Assembly (NCBI RefSeq): GCF_002863225.1
Contig: NZ_PKEK01000106.1
Coordinates: 1 to 41,676, forward strand
From: Mycobacterium sp.
GTDB taxonomy: Bacteria; Actinomycetota; Actinomycetes; Mycobacteriales; Mycobacteriaceae
Length of the DNA stretch: 41,676 nt
Direction: 5' to 3'
Shown: positions 15,342 to 24,177 of the stretch, piece after piece
Layout of the letters: each line of letters starts with the position of its first letter
How positions within the stretch are numbered: position 1 is the stretch's first letter
Notes under the pieces: generated by a model
Databases searched by the model: none
What the model saw: only the letters and a program-made list of their open reading frames with translations
What the model was told of the DNA's origin: nothing
Made by a program: the position numbers and the translations under genes

Positions 15342-16406
15342 GTGGGAACGGTTTTCGCCGGTGCGCACGTCGAGCAGAACGTGCCGCTGGCGCCGTTGAC
15401 CACGCTGCGAGTGGGCCCGGTCGCGTCGCGGGTGATCACCTGCGCCAGCACCGAACAGGTGGTCGCGACGTTGCGGGAACTCGACGCCGCCGATTCGGGG
15501 CCGTTGCTGGTGCTGGCGGGTGGATCGAACGTGGTGATCGCCGACTCATTGACCGATCTCACCGTGATTCGATTGGCCAACAACAATATTCACATCGACG
15601 GCAATCTCGTGCGGGCCGAGGCCGGTGCCGTCTGGGACGACGTGGTGGTCGCCGCGCTCGCAGCCGGGCTCGGTGGGCTGGAAGCTCTGTCGGGCATTCC
15701 CGGCTCGACCGGTGCCACGCCGGTGCAGAACGTCGGCGCCTACGGGGTCGAGGTGGCCGACACCATCACCCGGGTCCGTCTGCTGGACCGAACCAGCGGG
15801 GAGGTCCGCTGGGCGGCCGCCGGCGAACTGGGTTTCGGCTATCGGACCAGCGTGCTCAAACACTCCGACGCGGCCACCGTGCTGGAGGTGGAATTCGCGT
15901 TGGACGCCTCGGGCCGCAGCGCCCCACTGCGCTACGGCGAGCTGGTCTCGAAGCTGGGGGCCACAGCGGGGGAGCGCGCCGACCCGGTGGCGGTCCGCGA
16001 GGCGGTGCTCGCGCTGCGGGCCGGCAAGGGCATGGTGCTCGACGAAGCTGACCACGACACCTGGAGTGTGGGTTCCTTTTTCACCAATCCCGTTGTGACA
16101 CCACAGTTTTACCAAGAGTTGGCCGACACAGCCGACCGGCCGGTGCCGCACTATCCGGCGCCGGACGGCGTCAAACTGGCGGCGGGTTGGCTGGTCGAAC
16201 AAGCCGGCTTCGGCAAGGGGTATCCGTCGCGCCCGGCCGGGGCGCGCTGTCGGCTCTCGACCAAGCACGCGCTGGCGCTGACCAACCGTGGCGGCGCCGG
16301 CACCGCCGACGTCATCGCGGTGGCCCGCGCCGTGCGCGACGGCGTCCAGGCTGTGTTTGACGTCACACTGGTGCCCGAACCGGTGCTGGTCGGCTGCTCC
16401 TTGTAA
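15342..16406 (+). CDS. murB: UDP-N-acetylenolpyruvoylglucosamine reductase MurB
   Basis: Reduces enolpyruvyl-UDP-GlcNAc to UDP-MurNAc using NADPH and FAD, the second committed step of peptidoglycan synthesis. 354 residues (M. tuberculosis 369). The FAD-binding region has LAGGSNVVIAD and SGIPGSTGATPVQNVGAYG. The catalytic residues of the family are present: Arg168 (GYRTS), Ser245 (WSVGSFFTNP) and Glu346 near the end (PEPVLVG). The GTG start at 15342 is preceded by AAGGGG five bases away; longer in-frame reading adds non-homologous sequence. Confidence 0.95.
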   Translation: MGTVFAGAHVEQNVPLAPLTTLRVGPVASRVITCASTEQVVATLRELDAADSGPLLVLAGGSNVVIADSLTDLTVIRLANNNIHIDGNLVRAEAGAVWDDVVVAALAAGLGGLEALSGIPGSTGATPVQNVGAYGVEVADTITRVRLLDRTSGEVRWAAAGELGFGYRTSVLKHSDAATVLEVEFALDASGRSAPLRYGELVSKLGATAGERADPVAVREAVLALRAGKGMVLDEADHDTWSVGSFFTNPVVTPQFYQELADTADRPVPHYPAPDGVKLAAGWLVEQAGFGKGYPSRPAGARCRLSTKHALALTNRGGAGTADVIAVARAVRDGVQAVFDVTLVPEPVLVGCSL

Positions 16407-16438
16407 TTCGCGTGGGAATTGCGGACGGTATCCGCCGG

Positions 16439-16444
16439 TATCTT
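16439..16444 (+). promoter_or_regulatory. Candidate leaderless -10 element (TATCTT)
   Basis: TATCTT occupies -12 to -7 relative to the GTG start of the L,D-transpeptidase gene, in a 44-base gap after murB. This suggests a separate, leaderless transcript. Confidence 0.45.
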
Positions 16445-16450
16445 TAGGTC

Positions 16451-17773
16451 GTGAGCACAGAGCGCGGCGTCTCGCCGGTCAACCGGCGCCGGGCCTTGAC
16501 GACCCTGATGCTCGGTGCCCTCGCCCCCGGCGTGCTGGCCGCTTGCTCCGGCGGGGCCGCGAAGCAGGCCGAGAAGGCCAAACCGGCAGCTCAGGCCTCG
16601 CTGACCTTTCGGCCGGCCGACAAAGCCACCAAGGTCGTGCCGAACGCGCCGGTCAGCGTGGAAGTCCGTGACGGCTGGTTCCAGCACGTCGCGTTGACCA
16701 ATCCGGACGGCAAGGTGGTGGCCGGCGCCCTCAATCGAGACCGGACGCTCTACACCCTCACCGAGCCGCTGGGCTACGACGTGACCTACACCTGGAGCGG
16801 CGCAGCTGTCGGCCACGACGGCAAGACCGTTCCGGTGAAAGGTGAGATCACCACCGTCGCACCCACCAAGGTGGTCGACGGTGGCTTCCAGCTCGCCGAC
16901 GGCCAGACCGTGGGCGTCGCGGCGCCGATCATCATCCAATTCGATGCGCCGATCGCCGACAAGGCCGCCGTCGAGCGGGCGCTGAAGATCACCACCGAGC
17001 CGCCCGTGGAGGGCAGCTGGGCCTGGCTGCCCGACGAGTCGGAGGGCGCCCGGGTGCACTGGCGCAGCCGCGAGTACTACCCGGCCGGCACCAAGGTCAG
17101 CGTGGAGGCCAAGCTCTACGGTCTGGCGTTCGGTGACGATGCCTACGGCAAGCAGGACATGAGCCTCAAATTCGAAGTCGGCCGCCGTCAGGTTGTGAAG
17201 GCCGAGATCTCGTCGCACCGCATCCAGGTGGTCCGCGACGAGGGCGTCATCATGGACTTTCCCTGCAGCTACGGCGAAGGTGACAAAGCCCGCAACGTCA
17301 CCCGCAACGGAATTCACGTGGTCAGCGAGAAGTACTCCGACTTCTACATGTCCAACCCGGCCGCCGGATACAGCCACGTTCACGAACGCTGGGCGGTGCG
17401 GATCTCCAACAACGGCGAGTTCATCCACGCCAATCCGAGCAGCGCCGGCGCGCAGGGCAACAGCAACGTCACCAACGGCTGCGTCAACCTCTCGACGTCG
17501 GACGCAGAGCAGTACTTCAGCAGCGCCATCTACGGCGACCCCGTCGAGGTGACCGGCAGCCGGATCGAGTTGTCCTACGCCGACGGCGACATCTGGGACT
17601 GGGCGGTGGACTGGAACACCTGGGTGGGCATGTCAGCGCTGCCGCCGCCGAAGGACGCCAAGCCGGCGCCAGTGTCGATCCCGCGCAGCGCCCCGGCCAC
17701 CCCGCGCGATGCCCCGACGCTGTCGGGCACCCCGACCACCACGACCACTAGTCCTGCGGAGCCCGGCGGTTGA
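16451..17773 (+). CDS. lprQ: L,D-transpeptidase lipoprotein, LdtMt5 (LprQ) type
   Basis: Forms 3-3 crosslinks between peptidoglycan stems outside the membrane. 440 residues: an arginine-rich N terminus (NRRR), a lipoprotein signal with lipobox LAAC (Cys32), Ig-like domains (about 50-250) and a YkuD catalytic domain (about 250-375) with His326 in EFIHANP and Cys344 in NVTNGCVNLS. The tail is proline/threonine-rich, as in LdtMt5 (Rv0483). The GTG start follows a TATCTT element. Its 3' end overlaps the convergent SDR gene by 26 bases. Confidence 0.95.
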   Translation: MSTERGVSPVNRRRALTTLMLGALAPGVLAACSGGAAKQAEKAKPAAQASLTFRPADKATKVVPNAPVSVEVRDGWFQHVALTNPDGKVVAGALNRDRTLYTLTEPLGYDVTYTWSGAAVGHDGKTVPVKGEITTVAPTKVVDGGFQLADGQTVGVAAPIIIQFDAPIADKAAVERALKITTEPPVEGSWAWLPDESEGARVHWRSREYYPAGTKVSVEAKLYGLAFGDDAYGKQDMSLKFEVGRRQVVKAEISSHRIQVVRDEGVIMDFPCSYGEGDKARNVTRNGIHVVSEKYSDFYMSNPAAGYSHVHERWAVRISNNGEFIHANPSSAGAQGNSNVTNGCVNLSTSDAEQYFSSAIYGDPVEVTGSRIELSYADGDIWDWAVDWNTWVGMSALPPPKDAKPAPVSIPRSAPATPRDAPTLSGTPTTTTTSPAEPGG

Positions 17774-18536
17774 ACCGGCCGTTCGGCGCCTGGTCTCGGG
17801 GCCGGATGACGATCTGGTCGAGGTCGACGTGGGGTGGGCGCGACGCCACGAAGCCGATCACCTCGGCGACATCGGTCGCGGTCAGCGGCGTTATCCCGGC
17901 GTAGACGGCGTCGGCGCGATCTTTGTCGCCGTCGAAGCGCACCAGCGAGAACTCGGTCTCCACCGCGCCAGGCGCAATCTCGGTGAGCCGCACCGGTTTT
18001 CCGAGTAGCTCGCCGCGCAGCGTGCGGTGCAGCGCCCCCTGAGCATGCTTGGCCGCGGTGTAACCGGAGCCGCCGTCGTAGGTCTCCAGCGCCGCGATCG
18101 AGGTGACGGTGACGATCAGGCCGTCGCCGGAGTCGATCAGCCTGGGCAGCAGTGCGCGGGTGACCCGCAGTGTCCCGAGCACATTGGTTTCCCACATCCA
18201 ACGCCAATGCTCGAGGTCGGCGTCGGCCAGCGGTGCCAGACCTTTGGCGCCGCCGGCGTTGTTGATCAGCACGTCAACCCGGTTCAGCCGGTCGGCCAAA
18301 GCGTCCACCGCAGCATCGTCAGTGACGTCGGCCACAATTGCCGTTCCGCCGATCTCGGCGGCCAGCGCATCTATCCGGTCGGCCCGGCGTGCCACGGCGA
18401 CGACGTGAAAGCCTTGTGCGGCAAGGATTCTGGCGGTTGCCTCGCCGATTCCGGCGCTGGCGCCGGTGACGACCGCGACGGGTTTCCCGTCGCGGGAACG
18501 GTCGGATGTCGTCGACTGCCGATCAGCGGGACTCAT
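17748..18536 (-). CDS. Short-chain dehydrogenase/reductase
   Basis: NAD(P)-dependent oxidoreductase of 262 residues, equivalent to Rv0484c. The Rossmann motif TGASAGIG is at 24-31, NNAG at 92-95, and the catalytic Ser146, Tyr159 and Lys163 (YTAAK) are all present. Arg50 and Arg51 after strand beta-2 (VARRAD) suggest a preference for NADP(H). It resembles the serine 3-dehydrogenase/YdfG branch; the substrate is unknown. ATG 18536 is chosen because sequence further upstream lacks homology. Divergent from the ROK regulator. Confidence 0.88.
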   Translation of the reverse strand: MSPADRQSTTSDRSRDGKPVAVVTGASAGIGEATARILAAQGFHVVAVARRADRIDALAAEIGGTAIVADVTDDAAVDALADRLNRVDVLINNAGGAKGLAPLADADLEHWRWMWETNVLGTLRVTRALLPRLIDSGDGLIVTVTSIAALETYDGGSGYTAAKHAQGALHRTLRGELLGKPVRLTEIAPGAVETEFSLVRFDGDKDRADAVYAGITPLTATDVAEVIGFVASRPPHVDLDQIVIRPRDQAPNGRFNRRAPQD

Positions 18537-18727
18537 CTGAACAACTGTAGTAACCGTGCTAAATTCCTCCTGTGTACTCGAGCACCTTGTTCGGCTGTCT
18601 ACCCGCGTGTTGTTGCGCGGGCTGCGCGTGTTGTCGCCGCGCAGCCAGCCGCTCCTGAGCTCAGCGCCAAGCGCTAGCGACGGTGTGCGGCACAGCCCGC
18701 CATCGGAACTCGGACAAGGACACTCCA

Positions 18728-20026
18728 ATGCGCTCCACGACATTCACCTCTCATCAGCACAACCCCCTCGCGGCCGCCCGTCGTCGAGGTCCGGGACGCC
18801 ACCGCGTGGTGGCTCCCTCCCTTCAGCTCTCTGATGCCGCCGCCTCCTCGGTATTCCGGGCCGTGCGGCTCCGCGGCCCGATCGGTCGCGATGTCATCGC
18901 CCAGGTGACGTCACTGTCCATCGCGACGGTGAACCGCCAGGTCATCGCTCTGCTGGACGCCGGAATCCTGCGGGAACGTGCCGACCTGGCCGTCTCCGGC
19001 GCGATCGGGCGCCCCCGGGTGCCGGTCGAGGTCAACCACGAGCCGTTCCTGACTTTGGGAATCCACGTCGGCGCCCGGACCACCAGCATCGTGGCCACCG
19101 ACTTGTTCGGCCGCACGCTGGACGCCGTCGAGACCCCGACCCCGCGCACCGCCCAGGGTCCCGCGCTGGCCGCTCTGGCCGACGGTGCGCGTCGCTACCT
19201 GCGGCGCTGGCACCGCCGGCGGGCACTGTGGGTCGGCGTCGCGATCGGTGGAACGGTCGACGCCGCCAGCGGTCACGTCGACCACGCCCGGCTGGGCTGG
19301 CGCGACGCTCCGGTGGGCCCGGCGCTCGCCGAAGCGCTGGAACTGCCGGTGTCGGTGGCCTCGCACGTCGACGCGATGGCCGCCGCCGAACTCCTGCTCG
19401 GCATGCGTCGGTTCGGCCCGAACTCATCGACCAGCCTCTACGTGTACGCCCGTGAGACCGTCGGCTATGCGCTGATGATCGGCGGCCGGGTGCACAGCCC
19501 GGCCAGTGGCCCGGGAACGATCACCAACCTGCCCGCGCAGTCCGAGTTGCTCGGCGGCACAGGGTTACTGGAGTCGACCGTCAGCGACGAGGCCGTGCTG
19601 GCCGCGGCACGCCGGCTACGCATCCTGCCGGCGCACCCCGGCGCCTCGGGCGGCAGCGTGACCGAGGTCTTGAAGATCGCCCGCAGCGGCAACAAGCAGG
19701 CCCAGGAACTGCTCAACGAGCGGGCCCGCGTGCTCGGCGAATCCGTCGCGCTGCTGCGCGATCTGCTCAACCCCGATGACCTCGTGGTCGGGGGGCAGGC
19801 ATTCACCGAGTACCCCGAAGGCATGGCGCGGGTCGAGGAGGCCTACAAGGCCAGGCTCGTGCTGCCCGCCCGCGACATTCGGGTGACCGCGTTCGGCAAC
19901 CGGGTGCAGGAGTCCGGCGCCGGGGTCGTCTCGCTGGCCGGGTTGTACTCCGACCCGCTCGGTGCCATGCGTCGAGCAGCGCCGCCGGTGCCCGTCTACG
20001 AAGTTGACGTCGAGACACCCGCCTGA
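18728..20026 (+). CDS. ROK-family transcriptional regulator (Rv0485 type)
   Basis: 432 residues from ATG 18728, preceded by AAGGA seven bases upstream. An N-terminal winged helix-turn-helix (about 35-85, with TSLSIATVNRQVIALLDAGI) is followed by a ROK sugar-kinase-like domain (TLGIHVGARTTSIVATDLFG, VGVAIGGTVD). The cysteine-rich zinc motif of typical ROK proteins is absent. From memory, the M. tuberculosis ortholog regulates the pe13-ppe18 pair. The ligand is probably a sugar or sugar phosphate by family analogy, but this is unproven. It precedes mshA by 35 bases in the same direction. Confidence 0.88.
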   Translation: MRSTTFTSHQHNPLAAARRRGPGRHRVVAPSLQLSDAAASSVFRAVRLRGPIGRDVIAQVTSLSIATVNRQVIALLDAGILRERADLAVSGAIGRPRVPVEVNHEPFLTLGIHVGARTTSIVATDLFGRTLDAVETPTPRTAQGPALAALADGARRYLRRWHRRRALWVGVAIGGTVDAASGHVDHARLGWRDAPVGPALAEALELPVSVASHVDAMAAAELLLGMRRFGPNSSTSLYVYARETVGYALMIGGRVHSPASGPGTITNLPAQSELLGGTGLLESTVSDEAVLAAARRLRILPAHPGASGGSVTEVLKIARSGNKQAQELLNERARVLGESVALLRDLLNPDDLVVGGQAFTEYPEGMARVEEAYKARLVLPARDIRVTAFGNRVQESGAGVVSLAGLYSDPLGAMRRAAPPVPVYEVDVETPA

Positions 20027-20061
20027 CCTGCGGCTCCACCCCGTCCTGCAAAGATGGCGGG

Positions 20062-21378
20062 GTGGGTGCTTCTGATCTGACCAATCCGCGTCGAGTCGCG
20101 GTGCTCGCGGTGCACACGTCGCCGCTGGCGCAACCCGGCGTGGGTGATGCCGGCGGAATGAACGTCTACGTGCTGCAGAGCGCGTTGCACTTGGCCCGCC
20201 GTGGCGTCGAGGTGGAGATCTTCACCAGGGCGACGGCGTCGACGGATCCGCCCGTCGCGCGCGTGGCGCCCGGTGTGTTGGTGCGCAATGTCGTGGCCGG
20301 GCCCTTCGAGGGGCTGGACAAATACGACCTGCCGACACAACTGTGTGCGTTCACGGCCGGCGTGCTGCGCGCCGAGGCCGCCCACGAACCGGGTTACTAC
20401 GACATCGTGCACTCGCACTACTGGCTCTCCGGTCAGGTCGGATGGTTGGCCCGCGACCGGTGGTCGGTGCCGCTGGTGCACACCGCGCACACGCTGGCCG
20501 CGGTCAAGAACGCGGCGCTGGCCGAGGGCGACACCCCCGAGCCGCCGCTGCGGACAGTGGGCGAGCAGCAGGTGGTCGACGAGGCCGACCGGCTGATCGC
20601 GAACACCGATGACGAAGCTGCGCAACTGGTTTCGCTGCACCACGCCGACCCGTCCCGGATCGACATCGCGCACCCGGGCGTCGACCTGGACGTGTTCCGT
20701 CCCGGCGACCGGCGTGCGGCGCGGGCCGAGCTCGGGTTGCCCGCCGACCGTGAGGTGGTCGCGTTCGTCGGGCGCATCCAGCCGCTCAAGGGGCCCGACG
20801 TGCTGCTGCGCGCGGTGGCTAAATTGCCGCGGGTGCACGTACTGGTGGCCGGGGGACCGTCGGGCAGCGGGCTGGCCGTGCCGGACGGACTGGTTCGGCT
20901 TGCCGCGCAATTGGGTATCTCTGATCGGGTGAAGTTCTTACCCCCGCAGTCGCGGGAAAACCTGGCCACCGTGTTCCGCGCCGTCGACCTGGTGGCGGTG
21001 CCGAGCTATTCGGAATCCTTCGGACTGGTGGCGCTCGAGGCTCAAGCCTGCGGCACACCGGTGGCTGCGGCCGCGGTCGGCGGGTTGCCGGTCGCCGTGC
21101 GCGACGGGGTGACCGGCACGCTGGTCGAAGGTCATGACTCCGACCGGTGGGCGCACGCCATCGATGAGACGTTGCGGCGTGACACCACCACGATGGGCCG
21201 TGCTGCGGTCGAGCACGCGACAGCGTTCTCGTGGGACAGCACCGTCGACTCGCTGCTGGCCAGCTACCGACGTGCGATCGACGACTTCGGCGCGCGGCGG
21301 ACGGTTCGCGGTATGGCCCCGCCCCGTCGCTCCGCGCAGGCTGGATGGCGGCCGTCGCGGCGCAAGGCGCTGGCATGA
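20062..21378 (+). CDS. mshA: D-inositol-3-phosphate glycosyltransferase MshA
   Basis: First enzyme of mycothiol synthesis: joins UDP-GlcNAc and 1L-myo-inositol 1-phosphate. It is a retaining GT-B family 4 enzyme of 438 residues. N-terminal acceptor-domain signatures are GVGDAGGMNVYV and HSHYWLSG; C-terminal donor-domain signatures are FVGRIQPLKGPD and the EX7E motif in SYSESFGLVALEAQACGTPV. Start is GTG 20062. The stop overlaps the start of the YbjN-like gene by four bases (ATGA), so they are translationally coupled, as in other mycobacteria. Confidence 0.96.
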   Translation: MGASDLTNPRRVAVLAVHTSPLAQPGVGDAGGMNVYVLQSALHLARRGVEVEIFTRATASTDPPVARVAPGVLVRNVVAGPFEGLDKYDLPTQLCAFTAGVLRAEAAHEPGYYDIVHSHYWLSGQVGWLARDRWSVPLVHTAHTLAAVKNAALAEGDTPEPPLRTVGEQQVVDEADRLIANTDDEAAQLVSLHHADPSRIDIAHPGVDLDVFRPGDRRAARAELGLPADREVVAFVGRIQPLKGPDVLLRAVAKLPRVHVLVAGGPSGSGLAVPDGLVRLAAQLGISDRVKFLPPQSRENLATVFRAVDLVAVPSYSESFGLVALEAQACGTPVAAAAVGGLPVAVRDGVTGTLVEGHDSDRWAHAIDETLRRDTTTMGRAAVEHATAFSWDSTVDSLLASYRRAIDDFGARRTVRGMAPPRRSAQAGWRPSRRKALA

Positions 21379-21926
21379 GCACCAACGGAGACAGCGGCGC
21401 CCCAATCACGCACGTGCAGCGGCTGATTGAGGACACCCTCGAGACCAACGATCTCGAGTACAGCCGTCACGAGGGCGCGCACGGCGGTCTGCCCGGTCTG
21501 ATCGTCGCCCTGCCCGGCGAGCGTCGGCTCAAGACCAACACGATTCTGAGCATCGGTGAGCACTCGGTGCGCATCGAAGCGTTTGTGTGTCGCAAGCCCG
21601 ACGAAAACCACGAGGGCGTGTACAAGTTCATGCTCAAGCGCAACCGCCGGCTCTACGGTGTCGCGTACACCCTCGACAACGTCGGCGACATTTACCTCGT
21701 CGGCCGGATGGCGCTGGCCTCGGTGGACGCAGCGGAGATCGATCGGGTGCTCGGCCAGGTTCTCGAAGCGGTGGACAACGACTTCAATACGTTGCTGGAG
21801 TTGGGTTTTCGCTCGTCGATTCAGAAGGAATGGGAGTGGCGGGTGTCGCGGGGTGAGTCGCTGAAGAACCTCGAGGCTTTTGCGCACTTGATCGAAGACG
21901 ACGATGCAGAGCGCGAAGCGCGATGA
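21375..21926 (+). CDS. YbjN-domain protein (Rv0487 type)
   Basis: 183 residues, same length as Rv0487. The YbjN/type III chaperone-like fold is suggested by the alternating strands IVALPGERRLKTNTILSIG, IEAFVCRKPDE and the segment VYKFMLKRNRRLYGVAYTLD, followed by helices with LGFRSSIQKEWEWR. No membrane segment. Coupled to mshA by a four-base overlap, so a supporting role in mycothiol synthesis is possible but not shown. The last eight codons (DDAEREAR and stop) fall inside a MIRU-like sequence, so the C terminus may have been reshaped by repeat insertion. Confidence 0.9.
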   Translation: MSTNGDSGAPITHVQRLIEDTLETNDLEYSRHEGAHGGLPGLIVALPGERRLKTNTILSIGEHSVRIEAFVCRKPDENHEGVYKFMLKRNRRLYGVAYTLDNVGDIYLVGRMALASVDAAEIDRVLGQVLEAVDNDFNTLLELGFRSSIQKEWEWRVSRGESLKNLEAFAHLIEDDDAEREAR

Positions 21927-21973
21927 GGTGGGGGCACCTCCCGCTTGCGGGGGAGAGTCGAGCGTAGGGCTCG
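21899..21973 (+). repeat. MIRU-like sequence with two hairpins after the YbjN gene
   Basis: GACGATGCAGAGCG followed by a CGATGAGG core (21899-21927) resembles the mycobacterial interspersed repetitive unit and the copy at 31042. It overlaps the end of the gene. After it come a hairpin (CTCCCGC near 21938-21944 with a GCGGGGGAG partner at 21947-21955) and a second one (CGAGC 21959-21963 with GCTCG 21969-21973), which may end the transcript. Confidence 0.5.
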
Positions 21974-21992
21974 AAGACGACGACCAAGACGA

Positions 21993-22793
21993 CTAGATCG
22001 CCACGGCCCGTAGGAACGCTTCGGCGAACACCTCGCAGGACTGATCCAGGTCGGGCAGTTCGACCTCCGGAATGCCCGCCGCGGCCGGACGGACCATGGT
22101 GTGGATGGCCATTGGTGCGAGCATCTGCTGAATCACCAAGGGCAGCGGTAGGTCTCGGATCCGCCCGGCGGCTATTTCGGTCGCCAGCCAGACGCCCACG
22201 CTGCCGAGCATGAGCGGCACGTGGTGCTGCAGCAGGGCCTGCACAGCGGGGTCGGTCGGACGGGCGAACGCTTCGGCGAGCATCGCCGGGGCCACCCGCG
22301 GTTCGCGACTCAGCGCCTCGGCCAGCGCCCGGTAGATCCGGTGAATGGTCTGGCCCAGTTCGGCATCGGGCTCGGACAGCACCTCGTCGAGATCCAGGAT
22401 CGGGCTGTAGCGGTCGAACACCGCACGCATCAGCTCGTCTCGCCCGCCGAACACCGCGTACAGGCTGTGCACCGAGCAATCAGCTTGTGCGGCAACAGCT
22501 TCCAGAGTCGCCGCGATGAGTCCGCGACGGCTGATCAGCGTCGCCGCCGCCTGCACCGCACGCTCACGCACTGGTGGACGGCCACCGGGTTCGACACCGG
22601 CGGCCCGCACCGCGTCGTCCAGCAGCTGCCGGGTGCCGTTGAGGCGACGTATCAACGTGCTGCGCGACATCCCGGCCTCGCGGGCGATCGCGACCAGCGG
22701 CACGTCGGCGACATCCCTGCCGAGCGTCTCGGCGGCGCGCAATGCCGCCTCGACCACCTCGGCTGGGACATCGCGGACCGTTGGCGTCGTCAT
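21993..22793 (-). CDS. TetR-family regulator with two helix-turn-helix regions
   Basis: 266 residues. Unlike ordinary TetR proteins it shows two consecutive TetR_N-like DNA-binding segments: residues about 12-66 (VPLVAIAREAGMSRSTLIRRL) and about 75-129 (LEAVAAQADCSVHSLYAVFG). The helical ligand domain follows. The start ATG directly abuts the TAG of the upstream monooxygenase gene (no gap), so it is co-translated and probably regulates that gene. The pair replaces the LysE-type gene found here in M. tuberculosis. Dyads at 24057-24093 may be the operator. Confidence 0.85.
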   Translation of the reverse strand: MTTPTVRDVPAEVVEAALRAAETLGRDVADVPLVAIAREAGMSRSTLIRRLNGTRQLLDDAVRAAGVEPGGRPPVRERAVQAAATLISRRGLIAATLEAVAAQADCSVHSLYAVFGGRDELMRAVFDRYSPILDLDEVLSEPDAELGQTIHRIYRALAEALSREPRVAPAMLAEAFARPTDPAVQALLQHHVPLMLGSVGVWLATEIAAGRIRDLPLPLVIQQMLAPMAIHTMVRPAAAGIPEVELPDLDQSCEVFAEAFLRAVAI

Positions 22794-24035
22794 CTAGCTC
22801 ATTGTCGTCGATGCCGTTTGAGAAGTCCGGCGGGCGAACGCCGGGGCGTGTTCGGGCCGGACGCCGACGCCCATGAACCGCGCCGGGATCGCGGACAGTT
22901 GCGGAAAGCGGGCCATGACACGTAGTAGTCCCGTAGGCGCCGGAGTGGTGCCGGCGTCCATCGCGCGCGACATGGCGGCGTGCAGGAAGCGTTGGAACGT
23001 CTGCGTCACCGCGGTCGGGAACAAGCGGCGTTGCTGCACAGCGGCCAGGTCCCGCGCCGTGACGCGGCGTTCCCGCAGCGGTGCGGCCAGCAGCCTGGCC
23101 GCCGCCACGGCGTCCTGGACGGCCATGTTGATGCCGACACCGCCGGCCGGGGACATCGCGTGGGCGGCGTCGCCGATGCACAACAGGCCGTCGGTGTACC
23201 AGCGGGGCAGCCGGTTGAGCCGGATGTCGAGCAGTTTCACGTCGTCCAGTTGCAGATTCCGCACAGCGTCGGACAGTTCGGGGATGGCGTCGACGATGTC
23301 GTCGCGCAGCGCCTCGATGCCGCGGGCCCGCAGCTGGGCGTCGGCGCCCTTGCGCAGGAAGTAGCCGGTCTGCAGATAATCCTCACGCGGAATGACACCG
23401 ATGAACTGGCCGTCTTTGAACCGGGGCAGCAGGGTGTCCCCGACGCCGTCGGCCTTGGGCAGTCGGAACCACCAGATGTCGGCGTTGACCGGGTACTCCC
23501 GCGGGACGAGACCGGCCTCGCGACGGCACAACGACCACCGTCCGTCGCAGGCAATCGTCAGGTCGGCGCTCAGTTCGCCGGGCCCGTCAGGGCCGTCGTA
23601 GCGCACCCCGGCCACCCGGCCCCGCTCGAACAGCAGCCCCGTGACGTCGTAGTTCATCCGCAACGTGAACGTGGGCTCCTTCTTGCCGGCCTCGGCGAGC
23701 AGGTCGAGCAGATCCCACTGCGGGACCATCGCGATGTAGCGATGCGGAAGCCGCAGCCGGGTGAAGTCGATCAGCGGGGCCTTGCGTCCGTCGGGCAGAT
23801 CAAGCCCCCAACCGGTGATCTTGGTGTGGGGCAGGGCGTCGAACTGCTCGAACAGCCCCAGCTCGTCGAGCAGTCGCAGCGTCGAGGGGTGCACGGTGTC
23901 ACCCCGGAAATCGCGGAGGAAGTCCGCATGCTTCTCCAGCACGGTCACCTGTACGCCACCGCGGGCCAGCAGCAATCCGGCGATCATCCCGGCGGGGCCT
24001 CCGCCGACGATCACGCAGGTCGTCTTCTCGCTCAT
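22794..24035 (-). CDS. FAD-dependent monooxygenase/oxidoreductase
   Basis: 413-residue flavoprotein of the PheA/TfdB (p-hydroxybenzoate hydroxylase-like) family. N-terminal FAD motif VIVGGGPAGMIAGLLLARGG (8-27), ribose-binding acidic residue in VLEKH, the second motif ACDGRWSLCR and the third, GDAAHAMSPAGGVGINMAVQDA cut after the pyrophosphate contact, are all present. Members hydroxylate aromatic or polyketide substrates; the substrate is unknown. ATG 24035 has a strong ribosome-binding site AGGAGG. It is in an operon with the downstream double-HTH TetR regulator. Confidence 0.88.
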   Translation of the reverse strand: MSEKTTCVIVGGGPAGMIAGLLLARGGVQVTVLEKHADFLRDFRGDTVHPSTLRLLDELGLFEQFDALPHTKITGWGLDLPDGRKAPLIDFTRLRLPHRYIAMVPQWDLLDLLAEAGKKEPTFTLRMNYDVTGLLFERGRVAGVRYDGPDGPGELSADLTIACDGRWSLCRREAGLVPREYPVNADIWWFRLPKADGVGDTLLPRFKDGQFIGVIPREDYLQTGYFLRKGADAQLRARGIEALRDDIVDAIPELSDAVRNLQLDDVKLLDIRLNRLPRWYTDGLLCIGDAAHAMSPAGGVGINMAVQDAVAAARLLAAPLRERRVTARDLAAVQQRRLFPTAVTQTFQRFLHAAMSRAMDAGTTPAPTGLLRVMARFPQLSAIPARFMGVGVRPEHAPAFARRTSQTASTTMS

Positions 24036-24056
24036 CGCATCCTCCTCACTTCGCTG

Positions 24057-24093
24057 TGATACTCGATTACGGCATAACTGTATCTCGGTATCA
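24057..24093. promoter_or_regulatory. Candidate operator/promoter of the monooxygenase operon
   Basis: TGATAC (24057-24062) is mirrored by GTATCA (24088-24093), and a further GTATC sits at 24080-24084. On the minus strand TTGATA is a possible -35 box. AT-rich relative to its surroundings and 22-58 bases before the ATG. A binding site for the adjacent TetR protein is likely but inferred. Confidence 0.45.
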
Positions 24094-24177
24094 ACTTTCA
24101 AGGAAGGGGTGTGAGCCGCCTCACCGCGAGCCGACACCGTGACCGGTGAGACCGGAGGGGGTGAAAGACTGACCGCT

